From Treponema sp. (GTDB lineage Bacteria > Spirochaetota > Spirochaetia > Treponematales > Breznakiellaceae), in contig JAITAI010000310.1 in assembly GCA_031284195.1 (NCBI GenBank), positions 1-6,692 of the forward strand: a stretch of 6,692 nucleotides of DNA, in the 5' to 3' direction. Below, piece after piece: positions 1 to 4,680 of the stretch (positions within the stretch are counted from its first letter, which is position 1; each line of letters opens with the position of its first letter). Below the pieces are notes generated by a model. The model made no database searches, was not told the origin of the DNA, and saw nothing but the letters and a program-made list of their open reading frames with translations. A program made the translations under genes and the position numbers.

Positions 1-22
1 TTAACTTTGGGCTTCTCTTCCT

Positions 23-1060
23 TTAGGGATAGGACCGCTTAAAGGCTTTTACCCGGGCAGAGGCTATAGTGGTGAGAGGCGACCGTTCCCCCCGGATAAG
101 GTATGGATAACCCAAACCGGCGATCATAGCGCCGTTATCTCCGCAAAGCTCCAGGGAAGGGAAGATACAGTGCAGGTCCTGCCGTTCACTCAGCCGCTGC
201 CGGAGATAGGAATTAGCTGCCACCCCGCCCCCTCCTACAATGGTACGAAGCCCCGTATCTTCGGCGGCCCGAAAAAGACTGCGCAGGAGGATGTCCACTG
301 CGGTTTTCTGAAAGGAGGCCGCCAGGTCCCCAGGGCCTACCTCGGAAGCGGGCTTTCGGCGGAACTGCTCCAGTTGATTGATTACTGCGGTTTTGAGCCC
401 TGAATAGGAAAGATCATACCGGTGTTCCCCCTTGTCCAGCTTGGGCAAGGGAAAATTAAAGGCTAAAGGGTCTCCGGTTTGAGCGAGTTTGTCTATGGCA
501 GCCCCTCCCGGATACCCAAAACCGTAATGATTGGATACCTTATCAAAGGCTTCCCCTACGGCGTCGTCGATGGTGGTTCCCAGAACCGTAACTGCATCAA
601 AATCATCCACCCGGCAGATAATACTGTGTCCCCCGGAAACCAGAAGTCCTAAGAAGGGGTATTCCGCAGGTACTGCCGGGGTAACCTTGGATTCGGATAG
701 TTGAGATGCGTAGAGGTGAGCCAGCATGTGATCCACGGCGATAAAAGGGATGTTTTGAGCCCAAGCAAAGGCCTTAGCAAAGGAAAGCCCTACCAGAAGG
801 GAACCTAACAGACCCGGGTGGGCGGTTACCGCCACTCCATCCAGGCCGGCAGGCTCTAAACCGGCTTTAAGGAGGGCTTCTTGAGCAACTTCATAAATCC
901 ACTCAGTATGTTTACGGCTCGCAATCTCCGGGACCACCCCCTTATACATCGCATGAAAGGGAATCTGCGTAGCCACTACATTGGAGAGAACCCATTTTCC
1001 GTCTTCTACCACTGCAGCGGCACATTCATCACAGGACGATTCAATACCCAGGATTTTCAT
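23..1060 (-). CDS. tsaD: tRNA N6-adenosine threonylcarbamoyltransferase TsaD
   Basis: TsaD (YgjD/Gcp, Kae1 family) transfers the threonylcarbamoyl group from threonylcarbamoyl-AMP to A37 of ANN-decoding tRNAs, working in the cytoplasm with TsaB and TsaE. Family motifs are clear: the N-terminal GIESSCDE, GVVPEIASRKH near residues 41-51, the metal-binding HMLAH (His111 and His115), VSGGH at 141-145, SYSGLKT near 218-224, GGGVAAN in the C-terminal half and CGDNGAMIA near the end. The length, 345 residues, is normal. I chose the ATG at 1060 because the family begins at MKILGIESS; the frame extends in-phase to an ATG at 1084, which would add eight atypical residues and has a GGAG only 3 bases ahead. 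The stop is TAA at 25-23. An AGGAAGAG run follows it on the minus strand and could serve a gene beyond the window. The deacetylase gene lies upstream on the same strand, 118 bases away. The function is very secure; the exact start is less so. Confidence 0.97.
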   Translation of the reverse strand: MKILGIESSCDECAAAVVEDGKWVLSNVVATQIPFHAMYKGVVPEIASRKHTEWIYEVAQEALLKAGLEPAGLDGVAVTAHPGLLGSLLVGLSFAKAFAWAQNIPFIAVDHMLAHLYASQLSESKVTPAVPAEYPFLGLLVSGGHSIICRVDDFDAVTVLGTTIDDAVGEAFDKVSNHYGFGYPGGAAIDKLAQTGDPLAFNFPLPKLDKGEHRYDLSYSGLKTAVINQLEQFRRKPASEVGPGDLAASFQKTAVDILLRSLFRAAEDTGLRTIVGGGGVAANSYLRQRLSERQDLHCIFPSLELCGDNGAMIAGLGYPYLIRGERSPLTTIASARVKAFKRSYP

Positions 1061-1178
1061 TTTTCCAGCATAACCTGGTTTCATAGGCTCCGCAACCAGA
1101 CCATGAGGCTTGAGCCGCGCTTTCAGAACTTAGCCCGCCAGAACCTAAATGCCTTTGACGTTTCCCTGAGGGGATCGG

Positions 1179-2189
1179 TTACCGGGCATGTTCCTGCATG
1201 AGACGGGACATGGTAGCCAAGGAATACCCTCGTTCCACCAGGGTAGGATATAACTCCTCCAAGGTCGCAGCCAGTTCAGGGGACCAGGTATGACCGATCA
1301 GCACTGCGGCTCCCTTCTGCTCTGCCTTGTGAAGCCCCTCTTCCACAGACTGGATCATGGCGGTCTTTTCTTGGATATTGTCTATAAACACATCCCGTTC
1401 CCCAATAGGTATTCCCATGCGTTTTGCCACATCCGGCGCAGTAGTGTCGGCGATAGTTCGGGAATCAAGAAAATAGATACCCCGTTCCCGGCATAGGGTC
1501 AATATGGTCTCCATAGCCTCAGGATCCATGGTGATCTTGGAACCTTGGTGGTTATTCATCCCTGCCACAGGACCTATTTCCGCTAAATTACCTTCCACCA
1601 CTGCCCGGATTGTTTCTGTAGACATCCCCGAATAAATGGCCCCTGGTCCAGGGTACTGCCCTCCCAGAGCTTCCATGGGCTGATGGAGGAACAGTTCCTT
1701 TCCTGCAGCCTGTATACGCCGGGCAGTTTCCCCGGAATAGGGAAGCCCCGGCAATACCGCAATGGTAAGGGGGCCGGAAAAGCGCAAAAAAGGCTCCAAT
1801 TCTTCCAGGTTGTTTCCCGCATCATCAATGACAAACACCAGCGTTCCCTTGTACCGGGGTTTGGGGGGGTGCTCAACGGGGGGACCAGAGGCTTCCAGGT
1901 TCATCGGTTCTGCATCGGACCTGATAGATTCCCCTGCTGCAGGTTCTTGGGAAACAAAAGGATCCCCCTGTTCAGGAGCCCAAGGCTCTGGAGGCGCATC
2001 TTCGGGATAGCTTGGAGGGTCTTCGGGAGCTAAGGGGGTCGCATCAAGCAAGAACAGGGTACGGATAAAGATGACGCTAGCCACTACCAACACCCCCACA
2101 AAGATGTACAAGCCTATTACGAGCAGAATTCGGATCCCTTTTTTCCCCTCTGCAAGCGGGAGATCGGGCTTTTTCTCAGCTTGCTTCAT
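1179..2189 (-). CDS. membrane-anchored divergent polysaccharide deacetylase (YibQ/PF04748 family)
   Basis: This 336-residue protein belongs to the divergent polysaccharide deacetylase family 2 (YibQ-like), whose fold resembles NodB deacetylases but whose substrate is generally unproven. A charged N terminus is followed by one hydrophobic segment (about residues 19-48) and a Pro/Glu-rich linker (about 52-110), suggesting a catalytic domain held outside the cytoplasmic membrane, in the periplasm if the host is diderm. The domain (about 115-335) shows VFVIDDAGNN (Asp122, Asp123), LHQPME (His169), GMNNHQGS (His214), FLDSRT (Asp242), DVFIDN and IGHTW (His300), which matches the family's conserved acidic and His positions. 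I chose the ATG at 2189 because GGGGA lies about 5 bases upstream; the frame can be extended to a TTG at 2258, but that adds 23 unusual residues and lacks a good ribosome site. It probably precedes tsaD in the same transcription direction. The role in envelope or glycan remodelling is inference. Confidence 0.88.
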   Translation of the reverse strand: MKQAEKKPDLPLAEGKKGIRILLVIGLYIFVGVLVVASVIFIRTLFLLDATPLAPEDPPSYPEDAPPEPWAPEQGDPFVSQEPAAGESIRSDAEPMNLEASGPPVEHPPKPRYKGTLVFVIDDAGNNLEELEPFLRFSGPLTIAVLPGLPYSGETARRIQAAGKELFLHQPMEALGGQYPGPGAIYSGMSTETIRAVVEGNLAEIGPVAGMNNHQGSKITMDPEAMETILTLCRERGIYFLDSRTIADTTAPDVAKRMGIPIGERDVFIDNIQEKTAMIQSVEEGLHKAEQKGAAVLIGHTWSPELAATLEELYPTLVERGYSLATMSRLMQEHAR

Positions 2190-2214
2190 CTGTATCCCCG
2201 TTATTACCGGAAAC

Positions 2215-2230
2215 TTCAAGCATACTTGAA
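2215..2230. promoter_or_regulatory. inverted repeat TTCAAG-CATA-CTTGAA in the divergent promoter region
   Basis: Perfect 6-base arms flank a 4-base centre. The repeat touches the candidate minus-strand -10 box and covers the expected start point, which is a classic position for a repressor operator. It lies between two divergent genes, so it could influence both. No regulator gene is next to it, and no second copy was noticed in this window. Confidence 0.3.
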
Positions 2231-2258
2231 CATAGCGGTTATCCTCTCCTTTGGTCAA
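2229..2258 (-). promoter_or_regulatory. candidate sigma70-type promoter of the deacetylase gene
   Basis: On the minus strand TTGACC (2258-2253) is followed after 18 bases by TATGTT (2234-2229), matching 5/6 and 4/6 of the -35 and -10 consensus. Initiation near 2222 would leave a leader of roughly 30 bases before the ATG at 2189, which agrees with the start chosen for that gene. This is a consensus match by eye only. Confidence 0.35.
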
Positions 2259-2284
2259 CGGAGCATTTCACAATCCACCTCCCT

Positions 2285-2959
2285 ATGGTATCATCACCTA
2301 TGATTACCCATACATTGCGTCCTGCTGCGGTCATATTTGATATGGATGGCCTCATGTTGGACACTGAACGACCCATGGTGGAGCTTTGGATCCAGGTTGC
2401 CCAAGCTCGGGGCTGGGATATTACCCCGGAACTCATGTTCCGTACGGTGGGGGTGAATGAGGCTGCTACAAGGGCAGTGTTTATGCAGGAATACGGCCCA
2501 GACTTTCCCTACGACACAATCAGGAAAGAAGCGAGCCAGGCTATGCGTGAAAAGGTGGAACAAGAGGGGATCCCTCATCGGCCAGGACTGATTACCCTGT
2601 TGGATCACTTGGATTCACTGCGGATTCCCCTGGGGCTTGCCACTTCAACCGCTCAGGAGATAGGAATATGGAAACTGAAAAAGGCCCGTATTCTGGAACG
2701 TTTTGAAGCTTGTGTTTTTGGAGATGAGGTGAGCCGGGGAAAACCTGAACCGGATATTTTTCTCCTTGCGGCAGAGCGGCTGGATAAGGAGCCTCAGGAC
2801 TGTGTAGGGTTTGAGGATTCCCCGGCAGGCCTCCAAGGGCTTCATGCTGCGGGGATCCGGTCGGTGTTTATTAAGGATCTCATGGAACCGCCGCCGGATA
2901 TACTCGCTACAGTCTGGCGCCGCTGTACTGATCTGGCGGAAGCAGTGGCTTTATTTTAG
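2285..2959 (+). CDS. HAD-superfamily phosphatase, beta-phosphoglucomutase-like subgroup
   Basis: This 224-residue cytoplasmic protein has the four HAD motifs: DMDGLMLDTE at 19-28 with nucleophile Asp19 and acid/base Asp21, LATST near 118-122 (motif II, Ser/Thr), Lys153 in RGKPEPD (motif III) and GFEDSPAG with Glu177 and Asp178 (motif IV). The helical cap between about 30 and 95 places it in subfamily IA. Such enzymes hydrolyse or isomerise small phosphorylated metabolites through an aspartyl-phosphate; the substrate cannot be deduced here. Start codons at 2285 and 2300 are both possible, and neither has a recognisable Shine-Dalgarno sequence, so initiation may be weak or leaderless. The gene reads divergently from the deacetylase, is followed by a hairpin at 2971-2994, and appears to be a single-gene unit. 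Family assignment is secure and the exact function open. Confidence 0.9.
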   Translation: MVSSPMITHTLRPAAVIFDMDGLMLDTERPMVELWIQVAQARGWDITPELMFRTVGVNEAATRAVFMQEYGPDFPYDTIRKEASQAMREKVEQEGIPHRPGLITLLDHLDSLRIPLGLATSTAQEIGIWKLKKARILERFEACVFGDEVSRGKPEPDIFLLAAERLDKEPQDCVGFEDSPAGLQGLHAAGIRSVFIKDLMEPPPDILATVWRRCTDLAEAVALF

Positions 2960-2970
2960 GCCCGGCGAAT

Positions 2971-2994
2971 CCAGGGGTACCTTAAGCCCCTAGG
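2971..2994 (+). terminator. hairpin just after the HAD gene, possible weak terminator
   Basis: CCAGGGG (2971-2977) pairs with CCCCTAGG (2987-2994) with one bulged A and a 9-base loop, starting 12 bases after the HAD stop codon. An alternative pairing, AGCCC (2985-2989) with GGGCT (2999-3003), excludes it. No T-run follows, so it is not a standard intrinsic terminator; transcript-end protection or a factor-dependent stop is possible. Confidence 0.25.
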
Positions 2995-3156
2995 TTCAGG
3001 GCTGTGGTTTCCATGATGATTCGATATAACCTATTTTGCATTAGAGAAAAAACTACTGAGTCCCGATCCCTAGTATGTACCCTTTTCTGAGGTGAACAAA
3101 AGACGGCGATATGCTGGAGATAAAGTTTTGGATTTAGGGAAATTAACGGAAAAACG

Positions 3157-3192
3157 GGCAAGGAAGGAAGACCCCAAGCCTTCCTGGTTGCC
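3157..3192 (+). other. bulged hairpin of unknown role
   Basis: GGCAA (3157-3161) plus GGAAGG (3162-3167) pair with CCTTCC (3179-3184) and TTGCC (3188-3192), leaving a 3-base bulge and an 11-base loop. The eleven pairs are more than usual for this window. No T-run follows. It could be part of a small RNA, the remnant of something else, or chance. Confidence 0.3.
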
Positions 3193-3290
3193 GGTGGAGT
3201 TTTCCAGGTATACAAGCACTTTAACCGGTTTATGGGTAGTTACGAGACTGGGGGAATTGAGTACTGATATTTTTTTTCTTTAAAAGAATA

Positions 3291-3319
3291 TTGATAATAA
3301 TTGGTATTTATGTTAGAAA
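3291..3319 (+). promoter_or_regulatory. candidate promoter for the STAS-HATPase unit
   Basis: TTGATA (3291-3296) is followed after 17 bases by TAGAAA (3314-3319). TGT directly precedes the latter, giving the extended -10 arrangement TGn. The setting is the most AT-rich part of the intergenic region. Initiation near 3326 would produce a leader of about 230 bases containing the hairpins described separately. The -10 matches only 4/6. Confidence 0.35.
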
Positions 3320-3341
3320 TATATGATTTTATTAAGGAGTG

Positions 3342-3378
3342 TTGCTTCTAGGGATGGTATCATACCATAAGGGAGCAA
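3342..3378 (+). promoter_or_regulatory. two-tier hairpin with core palindrome ATGGTAT-C-ATACCAT
   Basis: The core (3354-3368) is a perfect palindrome with 7-base arms around one base. As RNA it forms a 6-pair stem with a TCA loop, standing on an internal loop (AGGG against AA) and an outer 8-pair stem, TTGCTTCT (3342-3349) with GGGAGCAA (3371-3378), including two G-U pairs. It lies about 20-50 bases after the expected transcript start. It could be an operator on DNA or a structured leader element; the sequence does not decide. Confidence 0.4.
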
Positions 3379-3465
3379 GAGTCGTAAAGGGGATATAAGT
3401 ATGGGGTAATTTTATGCCGTTTCTATAATACCCTCCTCAGGGCCTATGATTCTGGGGGTCTTGTA

Positions 3466-3491
3466 TTTTTCCAGAGGATACTCTGAAAAAA
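3466..3491 (+). promoter_or_regulatory. leader hairpin with T-rich 5' arm and A-rich 3' arm
   Basis: TTTTTCCAGAG (3466-3476) pairs with CTCTGAAAAAA (3481-3491) through five pairs, one C-A mismatch and five further pairs, closed by GATA. The T-run is on the 5' side and the A-run on the 3' side, the reverse of an intrinsic terminator, on both strands. It lies 68 bases before the STAS start. Confidence 0.35.
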
Positions 3492-3558
3492 TGCCGGTAT
3501 GGTGGAATAAGGGATCGTTGATCTTTAACGAAGCATATATTTTTTAAGGTTGAGATAC

Positions 3559-3858
3559 ATGGATGTAACTAAAACAAAGACAGGGGATAAACTAATCCTA
3601 GGGATTAGTGGTAAGTTGAGTGCTGCCACGGCAGAAGCATTTGACGCCGAGGTTCAGGAGGCAATCGCCGAGTCAAACCACATTGAAATGGATTTTACCG
3701 AGGTAAACTATGTGGCCTCTGCGGGTTTACGGGTACTTATTGCGGCACAGAAAAAATTGAATGCCTGTAATGGGGTTCTTGCTTTACGAAATATCAGGGA
3801 AGATATTTTAGAGGTTTTCGAAATTACGGGTTTGGATGAGGTATTTGACATCCAATAA
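3559..3858 (+). CDS. STAS-domain anti-sigma factor antagonist (RsbV/SpoIIAA-like)
   Basis: This 99-residue protein is essentially one STAS domain. In partner-switching systems such proteins bind the RsbW/SpoIIAB-type kinase when unphosphorylated, releasing whatever that kinase sequesters, and lose binding when phosphorylated. The signature DFTEVNYVASAGLRVL spans about residues 45-60; Ser54 aligns with the phosphorylated Ser58 of SpoIIAA and is preceded by Ala, where SpoIIAA has Asp, while GLRVL follows. The C-terminal part (LRNIREDILEVFEITGL) is also typical. I chose the ATG at 3559 because AAGG lies 9 bases upstream; the frame can be extended to a TTG at 3550 inside that spacer. The next gene, an RsbW-like ATPase, begins 30 bases after the stop, which strongly suggests a co-transcribed antagonist/kinase pair. 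A 19-base palindrome lies in the early codons. Function as a phospho-switch is family knowledge plus inference. Confidence 0.93.
   Translation: MDVTKTKTGDKLILGISGKLSAATAEAFDAEVQEAIAESNHIEMDFTEVNYVASAGLRVLIAAQKKLNACNGVLALRNIREDILEVFEITGLDEVFDIQ
3591..3609. repeat. 19-base palindrome inside the start of the STAS gene
   Basis: ACTAATCC (3591-3598) and GGATTAGT (3602-3609) are perfect inverted arms around TAG, beginning 32 bases after the A of the start codon. In mRNA this would be an 8-pair stem with a 3-base loop close to the ribosome entry region. It may be an operator-like site, a translation-modulating hairpin, or a coincidence of the codons. Confidence 0.45.
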
Positions 3859-3888
3859 TGGTTTTATCCTATTCTGGGAGATAATGGA

Positions 3889-4317
3889 ATGGCAATGGGT
3901 GTTTTTGATCATGAACTCAAGGTATCCGCATCAGTGGATGAACTCAATCGTCTGGTTGAGTGGGTTGACGAAATTTTAGAAGAAGAAAGCTGTACGATTA
4001 AAGCCCACAGTCAAATTGCGATTGTATTGGAAGAAATTTTTATAAACATTGCCCGGTATGCCTATACCGGAGGAGAAGGGGATGTGCTCATCCGATTGGG
4101 ATTTGAAGGGCCCCGGATGATACTGCAATTTGAAGATTCGGGTAAGGCATTTAATCCCTTGGAATATCTGGCCCTGAATACCAAAGCGGGGATTGAACAG
4201 CGTCGAATAGGCGGGATGGGTATCTACATTGTCCGAAAGATGATGGATGAGGTTTCCTATGCCCGGGTGGATGATAAGAATATATTTACCATACACAAAA
4301 CCATAAGAGCAGTATAA
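3889..4317 (+). CDS. free-standing RsbW/SpoIIAB-like ATP-binding protein (HATPase_c_2)
   Basis: This 142-residue cytoplasmic protein has the GHKL fold of anti-sigma serine kinases. The N-box LEEIFINIARYAY contains Glu49 and Asn53, G1 is FEDSGKAFNP with Asp83 and Gly85, and G2 is RRIGGMGIYIV at 105-115. All key ATP/Mg-binding positions are present, so ATP binding and phosphorylation of the neighbouring STAS protein are plausible. The length fits the family. The ATG at 3889 is preceded by GGGAG with a spacing of 8; another in-frame ATG lies two codons later. The upstream STAS gene is 30 bases away. The second ATPase domain of this locus, fused to the transporter, shares the GKxFNPxEY block but differs at the N-box and G1 positions. 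The binding target (a sigma factor elsewhere, or the transporter) is unknown. A 7-pair inverted repeat lies within the codons at 4053-4070. Confidence 0.92.
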   Translation: MAMGVFDHELKVSASVDELNRLVEWVDEILEEESCTIKAHSQIAIVLEEIFINIARYAYTGGEGDVLIRLGFEGPRMILQFEDSGKAFNPLEYLALNTKAGIEQRRIGGMGIYIVRKMMDEVSYARVDDKNIFTIHKTIRAV

Positions 4318-4383
4318 GGGCTATGACGGAATGAATTTTTCGCACAGAGTCTATGGGGCAAATATCGTATCCTCAAGAGTCCT

Positions 4384-4680
4384 ATGATTATATCAAAGGA
4401 TCCAATCCAGGGAGGGATAGGGGTGGTCTTATGGGCAATTATCATGCTTGGAGGGACTAGGATTACCCTATCCGCCACGGTATCCCCTCGGGGACCGGTA
4501 GAAGCTGGGGGCCGTTATGGTTATTATCGCTTTAAACCGGACGTTCAGATAAGAAGCATCCAGAGGCGGGTATTGAAGTTTGGGGAAATCTCCCGATGGT
4601 ACGAGGAGGCATCTCAATCAGCGCCTCGTAGCTATGGGACCTTGGGTTATCGGAGGTGTTCCAGTGAATACCCACGTTGA
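4384..4680 (+). CDS. possible small hypothetical protein or leader ORF upstream of the transporter
   Basis: This 98-codon frame starts ATGATT and its TGA (4678-4680) lies 14 bases past the first base of the transporter's GTG start (4664), so the two reading frames overlap by 17 bases. Residues about 12-24 (GIGVVLWAIIMLG) form a short hydrophobic stretch; the rest is basic and rich in Arg, Gly and Tyr. There is no recognisable domain and only AGAG with a 4-base spacing before the start. If translated, ribosomes would unfold the hairpins of this leader and deliver to the GTG start, a typical coupling arrangement. It may equally be a chance open frame: its predicted protein is unlike its neighbours and several strong hairpins lie within it. 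I cannot assign a function. Confidence 0.2.
   Translation: MIISKDPIQGGIGVVLWAIIMLGGTRITLSATVSPRGPVEAGGRYGYYRFKPDVQIRSIQRRVLKFGEISRWYEEASQSAPRSYGTLGYRRCSSEYPR
4600..4630 (+). promoter_or_regulatory. hairpin TACGAGG/CCTCGTA upstream of the transporter ribosome site
   Basis: Perfect 7-base arms (4600-4606 and 4624-4630) enclose a 17-base loop. The loop and 5' arm together contain GAGGAGG, a Shine-Dalgarno-like run with no suitable start codon nearby. The hairpin ends 21 bases before the real GGAGG, so a change of structure here could affect initiation of the transporter. Confidence 0.4.
4652..4656 (+). promoter_or_regulatory. Shine-Dalgarno GGAGG that fixes the GTG start at 4664
   Basis: GGAGG is separated by 7 bases from GTG at 4664. 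The in-frame ATGs at 4580 and 4634 lack comparable sites, so the longer reading is likely a mis-start. Confidence 0.75.

Larger units (their letters stand above)
2960..3558. other. 600-base region without a convincing gene; hairpins and promoter-like AT-rich stretch
   Basis: No reading frame here has a recognisable domain. A 63-codon frame starting with GTG (3092-3283) has only GAG directly abutting its start and is probably chance. A 33-codon frame (3446-3547) begins ATGATT and ends in the ribosome site of the STAS gene; it is open but unproven. The first half contains a bulged hairpin at 3157-3192. A T-run at 3270-3278 has no good stem before it. The stretch 3270-3335 is strongly AT-rich and carries the best promoter candidate. 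Between it and the STAS start lie hairpins at 3342-3378 and 3466-3491, a TATAAT at 3424-3429 without a good -35, and a weak TCGTT/AACGA stem (3515-3531) followed by a T-run at 3540-3545. Confidence 0.6.
4318..4663. other. 346-base structured leader between the ATPase and transporter genes
   Basis: This gap is large for a unit whose other joints are 30 bases and a 4-base overlap. It holds several inverted repeats: GGATAGGG (4415-4422) with CCCTATCC (4466-4473), CGGT/ACCG plus CCC/GGG at 4478-4497, a small GGGA/TCCC stem near 4584-4594, and TACGAGG/CCTCGTA at 4600-4630, the last ending 21 bases before the transporter's ribosome site. A G-rich run (GGGAGGGATAGGGGTGG, 4410-4426) overlaps the first. 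No clear promoter and no known riboswitch pattern was recognised. One open frame crosses it (4384-4680, listed separately). Confidence 0.55.

Noticed and set aside
1085..1178. Promoter or terminator between the deacetylase and tsaD genes.
   Set aside because: Only a very small CCCTcaGGG stem and no convincing -35/-10 pair or T-run was found.
2216..2233. Minus-strand five-codon frame (MFKYA) with GAGG ahead of it, as a leader peptide for the deacetylase.
   Set aside because: If the candidate promoter is right, transcription starts inside it, so it would not be translated.
2982..3215. Minus-strand 77-codon frame in the intergenic region.
   Set aside because: No recognisable domain and no good ribosome site; overlaps hairpin sequence and looks like a chance frame.
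2285..3363. Shared ATGGTATCAT at 2285 and in the palindrome at 3354 as a common operator.
   Set aside because: The copy at 2285 lacks the second palindrome arm and is part of the HAD start; a ten-base match is expected by chance in this length.
3424..3429. Perfect TATAAT as a promoter for the STAS gene.
   Set aside because: Bases 16-18 upstream (around 3401) give no -35-like hexamer and no TGn precedes it, so the pair at 3291-3319 fits better.
3789..3808. AAATATC/GATATTT inverted repeat inside the STAS gene.
   Set aside because: AT-rich and located in codons for a conserved part of the protein; likely chance.
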